Both the position numbers and the translations under genes were made by a program. The notes below the pieces were generated by a model. It did no database searches and was not told the DNA's origin. It worked only from the letters and a program-made list of their open reading frames with translations. Below are positions 43,958 through 53,553 of a DNA stretch of 64,000 nt, piece by piece. Source of the DNA: a virus. Location: positions 181,551 to 245,550 of the IMG/VR virus record IMGVR_UViG_3300032307_000369. The stretch is one strand, 5' to 3'. How positions within the stretch are numbered: the stretch's first letter is position 1; each line of letters opens with the position of its first letter.

Positions 43958-46900
43958 TTAACCTAACTTCTTTTTAATTTCGTCAACTTGATCTGCTAGC
44001 TCATTAATTGCTTGAATAATCAAACCAGCCATTTTTTCATACTTGACCGCTTTATGTCCGTCTGGACGTGTGGCAACTACCTCTGGTAGTACTACTTCAA
44101 CATCTTGTGCAATCACACCAGTGTCATGTTTGCGCACAAAATAATCATCTTCGCCTCCACGACGTTCAACTTCTTCGTCAGTCCAATCAAACATAACACC
44201 AGTAATTTGTCTTAGTTTTCCCAATGCATTTTCAATTGGTTGAATATTTTCTTTTAGATTTCTGTCTGAAGAAAAGTATGCAGTGATTTCGTTTGTAGCA
44301 CGGATTTCACCAGTAGTAGAACTAGCCGCTGTGCCTACTCCAAGTGAACTATATTGTGGATAGGCAGAACCACTTAACGATGCAGTTGCACTTTCTGATA
44401 AACGCAATCTTACTCCATTGCAGAAATTAAATGTACCATCGTCGCCATTACGTACACACAACAATATCCATGTATGAGGTACTTCTAATGCCGATGTATA
44501 ACTAGCAACTCTAAAGTTTGCTGCCGTACTAGTAAAAGTACTTCCTGTTGGAAGAATATAATACAATGCTTCCCATGCGGCTAGTGGAACTCCTGCCGCA
44601 GTGGCTGTTTTATTTGCCGCTCCACCAACACCAGTTACAGTGCCACTGGTAGGACAGGTAATATCAAAATAACCAGCAGTGCTGAATGTTGCGCCAAAAC
44701 CGTTGGAAATAACAATAAATCTAGTAGCCCATAATACGCTTCCAGTAGAATTGACAGTGATTGCTCCTCCACCACTAACATTAAAGCCTGCTTTGATGCT
44801 TGCTGAATATGTGGCTTGCACAATGCCATTGTATTGAGTTGCAGTTGTAGCAGTTCCCGATAACGTTCCAACAGTCAGCGTGTTTGTATTTGGATTATAT
44901 GTAAATTCTGCCGCACTGTCTTGTAATAGACCATAGTTGCCAGTAGTTGATACAGTTGTATTAGCAAATGGAACTTTGAAAGCACTGTTAGTATTTGATG
45001 CTGTTAATGCAACGTTTGTTGCGTTGGTTGCAGTTGTGGCTGTAGAAGAAGTGACTCCAGTTAAGTTAGCACCATTTCCATAAAAAGCGTTGGCATATAT
45101 GTTACCAGTCACGCCCATACCACCAGTAACACGCAATGTGCCTGTGCTAGTACTTGTTGCCGCACTATTTTGCGTAAACGAAATTGTACCAGACGCAGTT
45201 AATGCGTTACCAAAATTTACTGCACCGCCTACACCTAACCCACCAGTGACTGTTAATGCACCAGTATTTGTACTAGAACTTGCAGTATTATTTGTAAAAT
45301 TAGTAATTCCTGAAACGTTACCACCAGCAAAAGTTTGCGCAATTACACCAGTTAAGTTTGCACCACTACCGTAAAACCCAGTAGCGTACACATCACCAGC
45401 AACTCCTAAGCCGCCGTCTACAATTAATGCTCCAGTACTTGTTGAACTGCTTGCATCAGTGTTTGTTATTTCAATAGCGCCAGCATGTGTTAGTTTACCA
45501 GTACTTGCCCATTGTGCTCTTATGTTTCCTTGTCCATCAGCAATAATAATATTATTGTCGGATGTGGCAATACTTGTGCCGTCATACATACCTAGAATCA
45601 AGTTGTTACTACCAGTAGTAATTGCACTACCTGAGCCACTTCCAACTGTGGTATTCTGAATACCAGTCACATTTAATAAACTATTGTAACCTATACTTGT
45701 GTTGTGATCACCAGTCGCACCAACTGATTGTGAAAATGTACCAACCGCAACGTTAGTTGACCCTTCATTAGCTTTAAGAACATCAGTACCAATAGCAACG
45801 TTTGAACCACCACCTGTTTTAGCACCCATGGCATTATAGCCAATAGACACGTTATTGTTAGTAGTAGTAAGCTGACCTTGGTTACTATAACCAATTGCAA
45901 TATTATTTTGTCCACCAATGTTTGAACCTAATGGAGCATTTACTCCTGATCCACCACCAATGGCCACGTTGGTATCATAGTTTTGACCGCCAGCACCAAA
46001 AGCAATACCGCCAGATTTAAATGTTCCGCCAACGTTCAAGTTACCTTGAACACCCATACCACCAACAACACGTATGGCACCAGTGGTTGTACTAGTACTA
46101 GGAGTCACGTTGTTAACAACCAATGTTCCAGTAATTGTACCACCATTATAACTACCGCTAGCACTGGTCAATACTGGACTGCCAGCCACATAAATTGTGC
46201 CGCCAAAATATCCATCGCCACCTACACCAATACCACCGCCAACAATTAAGGCACCAGTTGTCGTACTAGTACTGGCTGTTACCGCTTGAATTTGAATAGC
46301 GTTTGGAACTGCACCACCCGCAAATTGACTACTAGCCGCATCAACGTATGCTTTGTTAACAGCATCTGTACTTTCAGTTGGACTGGCTACGTTAACAATT
46401 TTACTGCCACTAACGTTAACCTCGCCAGGAGCATCAATAATAAAATCACTACCGCTGGTAAATTTAAGTGCGCCGGTGGTGTCATCAAATAGTGTTTTAA
46501 CTTTTAACTTACCACTAACTATTAGATCATTGCCTACAGTGATGTCATTATAAACGGCTAGGTTATTACCAACTGTTGCATTAGACACTGTAGAAAACAA
46601 TCCAGTAACTTGTGCATTTGTAGCAGTTAATTTGTTAGTTGCTGGGTCCCATGTTAAATCAGATGACGTGTCATCAACTACTGTTCCACTAGCAGTATAA
46701 TAGGCTAATCTATTAACAACACCAGAACTTACTGTTCCACTAGCACTTAAATCTAAACTACCAATTTCTGTGTCAACATAAGTTTTAACTGCTTTTTCGG
46801 TTGGTACTGCCGCATCACTATTACCTGCTAGTGTTCCGTCAATACTAAATTCACTAACTGTCGCACCTTGTGCAAATCCTAAACTGGTAATTGTAATACT

Positions 46901-47311
46901 GGCATTTAAACTGCCAGTAACTGTTAGGTTTTGTGCTGTAAGTGTTCCTGTTGCATCATTCCAAGTTAATGCGGCACTAGTTCCTGATGTAATACCTTGA
47001 GCATTATAGTAAGCAACACGTCCAGGACTTCCTGTACCTAATGGCAAGTTAGTCAGTTGACTACCATCACCAACAAAACTTTGCGCGGTGATTGTTCCGC
47101 TAGCATTTACGGTTCCTGTGTTTATTCCAGGAGTAGTGACCGACCCTGCAGATAAAGGACCAGTAATAGTAGCACTGGTAGAAGTAATTGATGAAAAAGT
47201 AGGACTGTTATTTGGTCTTAAATCCCAAGTGGTGCCATTCCATTCCCAGGTTGTTGTACCAGAAGTATATGTTTGATTTAGTGTTGGACTTAGTGGAAAA
47301 TTAACTGGCAT
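43958..47311 (-). CDS. Tail fibre with S74 intramolecular chaperone (1117 aa)
   Basis: The N-terminus (FPLSPTLNQTYTSGTTTWEW, then NGTTWDLRP) is typical of phage fibre bases. The body has several copies of a TS(T)TGAL.V.GG.GV.G....G repeat, about 25 residues each after spacing, and a YadA/Hia head-like segment of NxxIG repeats near residues 450-565 (NIAIGYSN, NVSIGYNA, NVAIGTD, NTSIGYN). The C-terminal 104 residues are an S74 domain: SSDRNLKENIQPIENALGKL, GVIAQDVEVVLPEVV, then a helix ending KKKLG. These chaperones trimerise the fibre and are cut off at the serine pair. AGGAGAAT precedes the ATG. A host-recognition fibre; this is the second S74 fibre in the window. Confidence 0.88.
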   Translation of the reverse strand: MPVNFPLSPTLNQTYTSGTTTWEWNGTTWDLRPNNSPTFSSITSTSATITGPLSAGSVTTPGINTGTVNASGTITAQSFVGDGSQLTNLPLGTGSPGRVAYYNAQGITSGTSAALTWNDATGTLTAQNLTVTGSLNASITITSLGFAQGATVSEFSIDGTLAGNSDAAVPTEKAVKTYVDTEIGSLDLSASGTVSSGVVNRLAYYTASGTVVDDTSSDLTWDPATNKLTATNAQVTGLFSTVSNATVGNNLAVYNDITVGNDLIVSGKLKVKTLFDDTTGALKFTSGSDFIIDAPGEVNVSGSKIVNVASPTESTDAVNKAYVDAASSQFAGGAVPNAIQIQAVTASTSTTTGALIVGGGIGVGGDGYFGGTIYVAGSPVLTSASGSYNGGTITGTLVVNNVTPSTSTTTGAIRVVGGMGVQGNLNVGGTFKSGGIAFGAGGQNYDTNVAIGGGSGVNAPLGSNIGGQNNIAIGYSNQGQLTTTNNNVSIGYNAMGAKTGGGSNVAIGTDVLKANEGSTNVAVGTFSQSVGATGDHNTSIGYNSLLNVTGIQNTTVGSGSGSAITTGSNNLILGMYDGTSIATSDNNIIIADGQGNIRAQWASTGKLTHAGAIEITNTDASSSTSTGALIVDGGLGVAGDVYATGFYGSGANLTGVIAQTFAGGNVSGITNFTNNTASSSTNTGALTVTGGLGVGGAVNFGNALTASGTISFTQNSAATSTSTGTLRVTGGMGVTGNIYANAFYGNGANLTGVTSSTATTATNATNVALTASNTNSAFKVPFANTTVSTTGNYGLLQDSAAEFTYNPNTNTLTVGTLSGTATTATQYNGIVQATYSASIKAGFNVSGGGAITVNSTGSVLWATRFIVISNGFGATFSTAGYFDITCPTSGTVTGVGGAANKTATAAGVPLAAWEALYYILPTGSTFTSTAANFRVASYTSALEVPHTWILLCVRNGDDGTFNFCNGVRLRLSESATASLSGSAYPQYSSLGVGTAASSTTGEIRATNEITAYFSSDRNLKENIQPIENALGKLRQITGVMFDWTDEEVERRGGEDDYFVRKHDTGVIAQDVEVVLPEVVATRPDGHKAVKYEKMAGLIIQAINELADQVDEIKKKLG

Positions 47312-47312
47312 C

Positions 47313-47582
47313 TTATTCTCCTAAATCCGCAACATTTACCACATGCACTCTATTTTCTAAACAGCAGTTATATCCGCCGTTAATTGAATGTTGTGACTCG
47401 TCCCATAACATTTGAAAGAAATCTTCTCTTTCAAATATTCTAGTCAATTGATCCATTTTAATTGCTGTATTGGTTACAGTATTAAACAAGGTTAAATCGT
47501 ATAAGGAATTAATAGTGCCATCAGCAGACTGTCGTGTGCCGTTCTCAGTTATTGTATATTTCCATGTTCCTAATATTTGCAT
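47313..47582 (-). CDS. Small unknown protein between two fibre genes
   Basis: An 89-residue protein (MQILGTWKYTITENGTRQSA, then YDLTLFNTVTNTAIKMDQLT, CCLENRVHVVNVADLGE). The ATG follows an AGGAT ribosome site, and 1-nt gaps separate it from both fibres, so it is co-transcribed with them. No family recognised. A fibre assembly or connector role is possible only from location. Confidence 0.5.
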   Translation of the reverse strand: MQILGTWKYTITENGTRQSADGTINSLYDLTLFNTVTNTAIKMDQLTRIFEREDFFQMLWDESQHSINGGYNCCLENRVHVVNVADLGE

Positions 47583-47583
47583 T

Positions 47584-50343
47584 TTAATATCCTACCACGA
47601 AAGAGTTATTACCAGCACCACCAATTCCCATTATTGAATAATGTTTTGTTGTTTGTGGTAAAATTGTAAATGTTTGGCTAGTTGTTGGAGTCATTGTTGC
47701 ATTAGTTCCGCCCTGTAAAGTTAGCGTGGTATTTGAACCTGACACACTTGCTGTTACATACAGTTTGGTTTCTACACCAGGGATAACATTCGTTAATGTT
47801 ATAGTTGCTGATGTACTAGATAGATTAAAATGGAACGCCCTAGCTGTTCTACAATCAATAGTAGTAGTACCACTAGTGTCAATTTCGTTAGCAGGCTCAA
47901 TATAAATGTTTCCAACCATTGCTGGGTGCAACGTACAAATATACTGATAACGTCCTACAGTGTCTCTAGGAATTTGCCAATATAAAGTACCACTTATTTT
48001 TGCTTGAGCTGAAGCACCTGTTGATACAGTGCCATCTCTTGTAATATGCACTAGACCTAAATTGTAATTTGAACCTGCTTGATCAAGAATTGCAAATGGA
48101 TGTGTCCCTTGCATTGTGTTCAAATTAAATGCAATAGTCTGACCAGCTTTAAAATATAAAGTTGGATTATCAGTTGTACCTGTAAAATTAGTAAATGTGT
48201 AGGATAATAAACTATTGTTTACTACATCTAATGATGTACTCGCTGACAATACAATTCTATCCATGGTGAATGTTGGATAATTTTTCCAACCAGTACCGTC
48301 ATAGTATAGTACTTGACCCAAACTTAAATTATTACCTACACCGCCAATTGTTACGTCGCTTAGTTCGTCTAAAGTGGTTGCACCCGTTGTGCCAGTCAAC
48401 GTTATAGTATCAGTAGTTGCATTTGTAGTAATAGTAATACCGCCTGCACCAACTAAGGTCAATGTATCAGTGGTTCCATCAGCTACTACACTAGTCTGTC
48501 CAGCAACTGCGATTGTTTCAAAACTATTACTTGCGGCACCACCTGCACCAGCATTGTCAGTTCCTGGTACCCATTGTGCTAGCGCACCGTTGTATTTTAA
48601 TACTTGTCCATCAGTTGGCGTCACTGATATTTGTACATCAGACAAATCATCTAATGTTGTAGGTACTGTAGGTATTGTTGGACCAGTAAAGGTAATAGTG
48701 TCAGTGGTTGCATTTGTGGTGATAGTGATACCACCTGCACCAACAAATGTTAAATTATCTGCTGGTATGTCAGCAGTGACTGTGGGTTGTGCTTGTACAA
48801 TAATGTTAGCAAACGTATTTTGTTGTGTAATAGTTTGCGTATTATTAATGGTTATAGTATCAGTGGCAGCATCTGTTATTAGAGAAATGTTGGTTCCTGC
48901 AACTAATGTCAATGTATCTGCACTAGAATCTGCAATTACGTTAGGCTGACCACTTACTGCAATAGTACTAAATGAAGTAGCAACTCCTGAGCCAGACAAA
49001 CTTGCACTAATACTGATTGTATTTGCATCAACTCTAGTTAGACTAACGTTAGCACCTTCTTCAAACAAAACGTTTTGGGTTGTATTGTCACTACCAGCTA
49101 GCCTTACGTTAACACCGCCAGCGGCTGGTTGTGTATTAAAAGTATATGTTGTTTGAGCAGGCACGGTCGCCGCAATAGTGATAGTGTCAGCAGTTGAATT
49201 TGAAGTTAATGATATGTTGCTACCAGCAACTAATGTCAAAGTATCTGTTGGACTATCTGCAACAACGCTTGCTTGTCCTGCAATTGATATTGTTCTAAAA
49301 CTATCGCTAGCTGAACTTCCGCTTAAATCAGGAGCATTAACCCATTGTGTCCCGTCATATTTTAAAACTTCACCATTTGTTGGTCCAGACACTGCGACAT
49401 CTGACAAACTAATTAATCTTGGATTCACAAACTGTATATTAGAACCCATATTGCGATGGTTGTAGCACCAGTAGTATAATGTTGTTGGAAAATTATTTCC
49501 AACAGTTAATTCCACAGTTCTAGTAGTAGCTCCATTAAAAGCAGTGCCATTGTACACTTGACTAGTTACGACTACACCGTCTAATTTGTAGACCACATTG
49601 GTCACAAAGGCTGTACCACCATCACGTTCGCCGTTTAATTGATCTGCGCTAAAATTTAAATTGTGTGGGTTTGGAGTTGTGCCATTAGCATTGGGAAAAT
49701 ATACGTTTGTGTCATCGCTTTGATCAAACACATAGGTATAGCCTCGTTGTAAAATCAGTGGTGACGGCTTGTACTCGCCATTAATTCTATACTTGTTGCC
49801 AATATCAGGAGCTTGAGGAGGTACTATGGTAACAACAAAGGTTACTTTTGGTGTTAAGGTAGTATCAACGGCACTACTGCCTTGTAAATCAGCACTGTTA
49901 GTCCAAAAAGCACCATTCCACTTTAATACTTGTCCAACTGACGGACTGCCTACCACGCTAACATCAGTAAGCTGTGTTAGTGCTGTTGCTCCTCCACCGC
50001 CACCTGCGCCACCCCCTGCTTGCCCAAACTGTGGCATTGCAGGTTGTACCCATTGATTGCTGTCACCGTCATCTACATAGACATACAAAACGCCAGTATT
50101 AGTATTAAACCACAAACTGCCGCTACGACTGTTTGATGGTGGAACTTGTGCTACTGCTACCCCAAGACCGCTTTTAGCGTTAGTCAAATCTGCACGTAAA
50201 AGTGGAATTCCGCCCTTAATTAAGCCGTCATAAAGCACCAATGTTTTTTGATCTGCATCGTAGTACAGATCCCCATTGTTGAATCTACTGTCTAAAAAAT
50301 CGCTGTCGTTTGGGACTAGTCTAATTGAACGTAGCGGCGTCAT
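47584..50343 (-). CDS. Fibre protein with two cupredoxin-like copper-site domains (919 aa)
   Basis: The N-terminus (MTPLRSIRLVPNDSDFLDSR, then FNNGDLYYDADQKTLVLYDG) is a fibre-base motif. Residues about 165-308 and 695-818 each form a small beta domain with a complete type-1 copper ligand set: H227 with C293, H296, M299 (YYWCYNHRNMG), and H748 (GTHPFAIL) with C803, H806, M809 (YQYICTLHPAMVG). Between them are four repeats of about 46 residues (F.TI.V.GQ..V.AD...DTLTLV.G..I...T...DTIT) and four copies of L..L.DV......GQVLK.(D/N)G..W. An adhesin/fibre that may also hold copper. AGAGGAT and a late-type box at 50369 precede the start. Copper binding is inferred. Confidence 0.75.
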   Translation of the reverse strand: MTPLRSIRLVPNDSDFLDSRFNNGDLYYDADQKTLVLYDGLIKGGIPLLRADLTNAKSGLGVAVAQVPPSNSRSGSLWFNTNTGVLYVYVDDGDSNQWVQPAMPQFGQAGGGAGGGGGATALTQLTDVSVVGSPSVGQVLKWNGAFWTNSADLQGSSAVDTTLTPKVTFVVTIVPPQAPDIGNKYRINGEYKPSPLILQRGYTYVFDQSDDTNVYFPNANGTTPNPHNLNFSADQLNGERDGGTAFVTNVVYKLDGVVVTSQVYNGTAFNGATTRTVELTVGNNFPTTLYYWCYNHRNMGSNIQFVNPRLISLSDVAVSGPTNGEVLKYDGTQWVNAPDLSGSSASDSFRTISIAGQASVVADSPTDTLTLVAGSNISLTSNSTADTITIAATVPAQTTYTFNTQPAAGGVNVRLAGSDNTTQNVLFEEGANVSLTRVDANTISISASLSGSGVATSFSTIAVSGQPNVIADSSADTLTLVAGTNISLITDAATDTITINNTQTITQQNTFANIIVQAQPTVTADIPADNLTFVGAGGITITTNATTDTITFTGPTIPTVPTTLDDLSDVQISVTPTDGQVLKYNGALAQWVPGTDNAGAGGAASNSFETIAVAGQTSVVADGTTDTLTLVGAGGITITTNATTDTITLTGTTGATTLDELSDVTIGGVGNNLSLGQVLYYDGTGWKNYPTFTMDRIVLSASTSLDVVNNSLLSYTFTNFTGTTDNPTLYFKAGQTIAFNLNTMQGTHPFAILDQAGSNYNLGLVHITRDGTVSTGASAQAKISGTLYWQIPRDTVGRYQYICTLHPAMVGNIYIEPANEIDTSGTTTIDCRTARAFHFNLSSTSATITLTNVIPGVETKLYVTASVSGSNTTLTLQGGTNATMTPTTSQTFTILPQTTKHYSIMGIGGAGNNSFVVGY

Positions 50344-50368
50344 CTCATTTAAATCCTCTTAATAGTAC

Positions 50369-50376
50369 TATTTACC
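50369..50376 (-). promoter_or_regulatory. Late promoter-like box (GGTAAATA) for the minus-strand fibre operon
   Basis: On the minus strand GGTAAATA lies 25 nt before the ATG at 50343, with an AGAGGAT ribosome site between. It would drive the five minus-strand fibre/protease genes. Confidence 0.45.
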
Positions 50377-50401
50377 AACTTTCAAACCAATACTTAAAAG
50401 G

Positions 50402-50836
50402 TCAAATGATGTTGATTAAGTCAAATACTGTTTCTAGTTTGGTTCTAATAATCTTATTAGAAAAGCTACTTTTTAGCCCTTGATGCAATGGTTTGGGCGA
50501 ATGATCCATCTCTGACCAGCACCAACCTTTGTGCTCGCCGTTGAGCTTGGGGATAAATTCGTCTTCTATAATCATTAGATATGTGTGATAAAAGAACTTG
50601 TCGTCCTTACTCACAAATAGCTCTAAGGGAATTGTCTTTTTTACATCAGGCATTACCCCAATTTCTTCAACAATTTCTCTCTTCAAAGCTTCAAAATTAT
50701 TGGCGTCTGTATCTTCTTGTTTCCCGCCCACAATGCCCCAAGTACCGCTAGTCCTGCCGCCATTGCGAAGCAAGAATAAAAATCTCTTGGTTGATTTGGC
50801 ATAGAAAAGTGCTCCACTACAGACTATATCGTTCAT
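50402..50836 (-). CDS. NUDIX hydrolase
   Basis: A 144-residue NUDIX enzyme, a family that hydrolyses nucleoside diphosphates linked to another group (oxidised nucleotides, NADH, ADP-ribose, capped RNA). The NUDIX box is clear around residues 37-61: GGKQED, then REIVEEIGV, with one residue more than usual between the Gly pair and Arg53. The ATG at 50836 is chosen because it overlaps the gp15 TGA (ATGA) on the same strand; a TTG further upstream lacks support. It lies between neck and fibre genes, an odd place for a metabolic enzyme. Substrate unknown. Confidence 0.82.
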   Translation of the reverse strand: MNDIVCSGALFYAKSTKRFLFLLRNGGRTSGTWGIVGGKQEDTDANNFEALKREIVEEIGVMPDVKKTIPLELFVSKDDKFFYHTYLMIIEDEFIPKLNGEHKGWCWSEMDHSPKPLHQGLKSSFSNKIIRTKLETVFDLINII

Positions 50837-52284
50837 AAAATAATTTGCCAACTTCCGTTATCAAAGGTTCCTTCCATACTCTTGGTCCATGTTTCTCCGT
50901 CCCATTTGTATTGAATACCTGTATAAGCATTAGTTATGAACGTTGGGCCATTTTGCGCACCACTATTGAAAATAACGTGCCAAGTTGTGCCATCCCATTG
51001 AATTACATCATTAGCATTGGCTCTTAAAAATGTAGTTCCATTTGCATTTCTAAAATATGGAACACTGTCTGCAAAATCTACAATACTTGCAGGATTAATT
51101 TCTTCTAAGATTAAAAATCTCATGTCTACTGTTTTAGATGCTGGTAGTGGACGAGTAGGATCTACGATCGCATCCACTGTGCCTCTTGCGGCTGTTACTG
51201 CTCCAGCACCTGCAATCAATGTATTAGTTGGAAGACTTTGATTATCAAAGGTTAGATGCATTATTGTTTCGTCAGCAGAATCCAAACTCAATGTAGCAGT
51301 GGCAATTTTTCCATCTGCTTTGGTCAATTGTAACTTACTGTAGCCAGCAACAAATTTTCCTGGATAGCGTTCTAAAATTTCTCTCCAATTAATATTTTGT
51401 CCTAGTTTAGAAATTTGTGTATCAAATGTGTTAGTAACACCTTCAACGTTACCAAGCAGTTTGGCAATATATTGTGGACTACCACTAGAAGAATTATTAG
51501 TAATCATTACTCCATAGCCGTACAGCGTGATCACTTGTCTACTGATCATACTACCTGCTAATAGGTCGTTGGTAATATTTCCTTCTTCATCAAATACTCT
51601 AGCAATGATGCTTGTAATAACGCCTTGACGTTTGACTTTTGCAGGCGGGCTCAACCAAATAGGAGCCATAAATTTCAAACTGGCAACTTCTAAATCTTGG
51701 TCGCCTGTTGGAATAGTTTGGTTAGTATAATTAATTTCCATCAACTCTAGTGTGGTCAAACTAGTCCAATCTAGATAGTTGCTAGTAGTTTGTAATTCAA
51801 TTGCAGGATTAAACAACACTACTATCTGTTCTAAAATTTGTAATTTTTGATCAATGTTAGTTGTCCATATGTCTGCTTTTAAACTCAACTGATATGGATT
51901 AGGCATTAAACGTTCTACGGTTACGTCTGCACCACGCTTTGCCGCATAGTCTTCAATGAATTGTCCATAAGTGGGACTGTTAATATTTTCATCAGTATAT
52001 CCGTACTCACGTTCAATAACGTGTACTTTGCTCACATACGTAGGGTCCTGCATTCTTGTACGACTTAATTCTAAATTTTCAATGTAAGCACTAATAAAAG
52101 GTGCCTGCATTAAAAAGTTTTCACTGTTTTGTCTAAGAATTGATGCAGTTTGTTTGTTTAAGGTACCAAAACGTACAGGAACTTGTACTAGATTACCTTC
52201 ACCGTCTTGATAATGAAATCCACTCAATGCTCTTATAAATTGAGTAAGATATCTTCTTATTTGTCCATCGTAAAAGAAATCCAT
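50833..52284 (-). CDS. 15: Tail sheath stabiliser / tail completion protein (gp15)
   Basis: gp15 caps the contracted-tail end and joins tail to neck. The N-terminal half shows the gp15 pattern: FFYDGQIRRYLTQFIRALSG, LVQVPVRFGTLNKQ, FISAYIENLELSR, then PYQLSLKADIWTTNIDQKLQ with ILEQIVVLFNPAIELQTT and a TLELMEINYTNQ...EVASLKF strand pair. T4 gp15 has 272 residues; this one has 483, with an extra C-terminal beta region that ends in (Q/K)WDG.TW motifs like those of fibre proteins. It starts with the base shared with the gp14 stop (TAATG). Order 14-15 on one strand supports the call. Confidence 0.8.
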   Translation of the reverse strand: MDFFYDGQIRRYLTQFIRALSGFHYQDGEGNLVQVPVRFGTLNKQTASILRQNSENFLMQAPFISAYIENLELSRTRMQDPTYVSKVHVIEREYGYTDENINSPTYGQFIEDYAAKRGADVTVERLMPNPYQLSLKADIWTTNIDQKLQILEQIVVLFNPAIELQTTSNYLDWTSLTTLELMEINYTNQTIPTGDQDLEVASLKFMAPIWLSPPAKVKRQGVITSIIARVFDEEGNITNDLLAGSMISRQVITLYGYGVMITNNSSSGSPQYIAKLLGNVEGVTNTFDTQISKLGQNINWREILERYPGKFVAGYSKLQLTKADGKIATATLSLDSADETIMHLTFDNQSLPTNTLIAGAGAVTAARGTVDAIVDPTRPLPASKTVDMRFLILEEINPASIVDFADSVPYFRNANGTTFLRANANDVIQWDGTTWHVIFNSGAQNGPTFITNAYTGIQYKWDGETWTKSMEGTFDNGSWQIIL

Positions 52285-53513
52285 TATGGGTTATCCGCCT
52301 TTGGTTTTAAATTTTTGCCAATCTCTAAAGGTTTAGATATTGACTGACGCTCGTCAATCTCTTTGTTACCAATAGTTGTTTTATTTTTATTATTAATGAA
52401 ACTGGTCTTCTGCGTCATGCGTGTTGAATTGTTGGTCATGGTCATACGCACATTGTTCTCAAATACTGACCATTTGCCTGTGTCGTATCTAAACAATCTA
52501 CTTGGCATAAAATCTGTTCTTAAGAAGAAATTACCCTCTTCTGGATTTGAAGGAAATTGCGCACCCATGCCATTAGGGCTAGAACTGTCACCTGTTAATT
52601 TAAGTCCATTTGGTGGTATGTTATCTCCCACCATGTAGCCTAGATAATAATTTTGTCTAGGCGTTTTTAATGTAACACTGGAATCTAATCCCAATGTGCT
52701 AGCATCTACTAGCGTTTGACTTGCATCATTTAACATGACCTTGCCATTTCTGTCAACTGGTACCATCCACAATTTTTCAGTACTGTAACCACTGAATGGT
52801 GCTTCAATTTCTGCTTGTTCAACAATCTTTTGATTAATTTCTAAGTTGGTATTATAAGAGCTAATTAGGTCTCTCAATGCTAACTGATCATCTGTAGGAG
52901 CATATGGACTCATTGGGTCTTCAGCAGACTTGTCCAATATATCTTTAAATTCTTGGCTATCAACAAGTGGTTTACATTTTAATTTAATCAAGTGTGGATA
53001 CCATGTTTGACTGAAACCTTCTGTTGGTCGCAGTACATCGTCAACCACATAAAATCTTCTTAAAGCTACTTGTGCATCATTTAATGCGTATGGATCTTTT
53101 AAGTGTGGAAGTTCTAAGACATCCCCAGCCATTATTTTGCGACCAATACGTTTTACACTGTCAGTTAAGTGTACGTGAATAAAAATTGTATCTTGTGCTA
53201 GAAAAAGTCCAAACTGTGTTAGACTCCAATCCAACTGTTGCATATTGTAAATGCAACGCATTACATATACGTCATCGCTGTATTTTCTATCTCTATTTTC
53301 TAGTAGTAAAAGATCTTGGATTCCTAACTCTGGGATCGCATTGCCGTTAGTGGGTTGCGCAGGGCTAGCGGTCCCTTCAATAGGATCTTTTGGTCCTAAA
53401 TACTTATGAACGTAAATATCGGTGCCACCCACCATAAATTGTTCTAAGATAGTTCTATCTAGAAATTTATAGTCGTGTGCTTTTTCTGGTCTGTATAGGC
53501 TTAGTCTTGGCAT
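52284..53513 (-). CDS. 14: Neck protein (gp14 family)
   Basis: Component of the neck that closes the filled head and receives the tail. The 409-residue protein contains RTILEQFMVGGTDIYVHKYL, LLLLENRDRKYSDDVYVMRC, then QFGLFLAQDTIFIHVHLTDS, GRKIMAGDVLELPHL, FYVVDDVLRP and YPHLIKLKCKPL, matching the neck protein that accompanies gp13 and gp15 in marine T4-like phages. It is longer than T4 gp14 (256 aa); the C-terminus has a low-complexity Asn/Lys-rich tail. The ATG at 53513 is chosen: the longer reading from 53603 would overlap the divergent gp13 gene and lacks a ribosome site. A late box lies 7 nt upstream. Confidence 0.68.
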   Translation of the reverse strand: MPRLSLYRPEKAHDYKFLDRTILEQFMVGGTDIYVHKYLGPKDPIEGTASPAQPTNGNAIPELGIQDLLLLENRDRKYSDDVYVMRCIYNMQQLDWSLTQFGLFLAQDTIFIHVHLTDSVKRIGRKIMAGDVLELPHLKDPYALNDAQVALRRFYVVDDVLRPTEGFSQTWYPHLIKLKCKPLVDSQEFKDILDKSAEDPMSPYAPTDDQLALRDLISSYNTNLEINQKIVEQAEIEAPFSGYSTEKLWMVPVDRNGKVMLNDASQTLVDASTLGLDSSVTLKTPRQNYYLGYMVGDNIPPNGLKLTGDSSSPNGMGAQFPSNPEEGNFFLRTDFMPSRLFRYDTGKWSVFENNVRMTMTNNSTRMTQKTSFINNKNKTTIGNKEIDERQSISKPLEIGKNLKPKADNP

Positions 53514-53520
53514 AGTAGTA

Positions 53521-53528
53521 TATTTATT
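53521..53528 (-). promoter_or_regulatory. Late promoter box (AATAAATA, minus strand) for gp14-gp15
   Basis: AATAAATA on the minus strand ends 7 nt before the ATG at 53513, with no ribosome site. It is back-to-back with a plus-strand box at 53541. Confidence 0.5.
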
Positions 53529-53540
53529 GTAATAGGATAA

Positions 53541-53548
53541 GGTAAATA
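53541..53548 (+). promoter_or_regulatory. Late promoter-like box (GGTAAATA) touching the gp13 start
   Basis: GGTAAATA ends 5 nt before the ATG at 53554. The same stretch includes AAGG, which could act as a ribosome site if transcription starts further upstream. Confidence 0.35.
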
Positions 53549-53553
53549 TAAGC

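Noticed and set aside
48374-48949. Plus-strand 191-aa hydrophobic frame
   Set aside because: Antisense to the DTLTLV/DTIT repeats of the copper-site fibre; hydrophobicity comes from complementary Thr/Asp codons and no start signal is present.
50837-50851. TTG start for the NUDIX gene
   Set aside because: ATG at 50836 gives a typical ATGA overlap with gp15.
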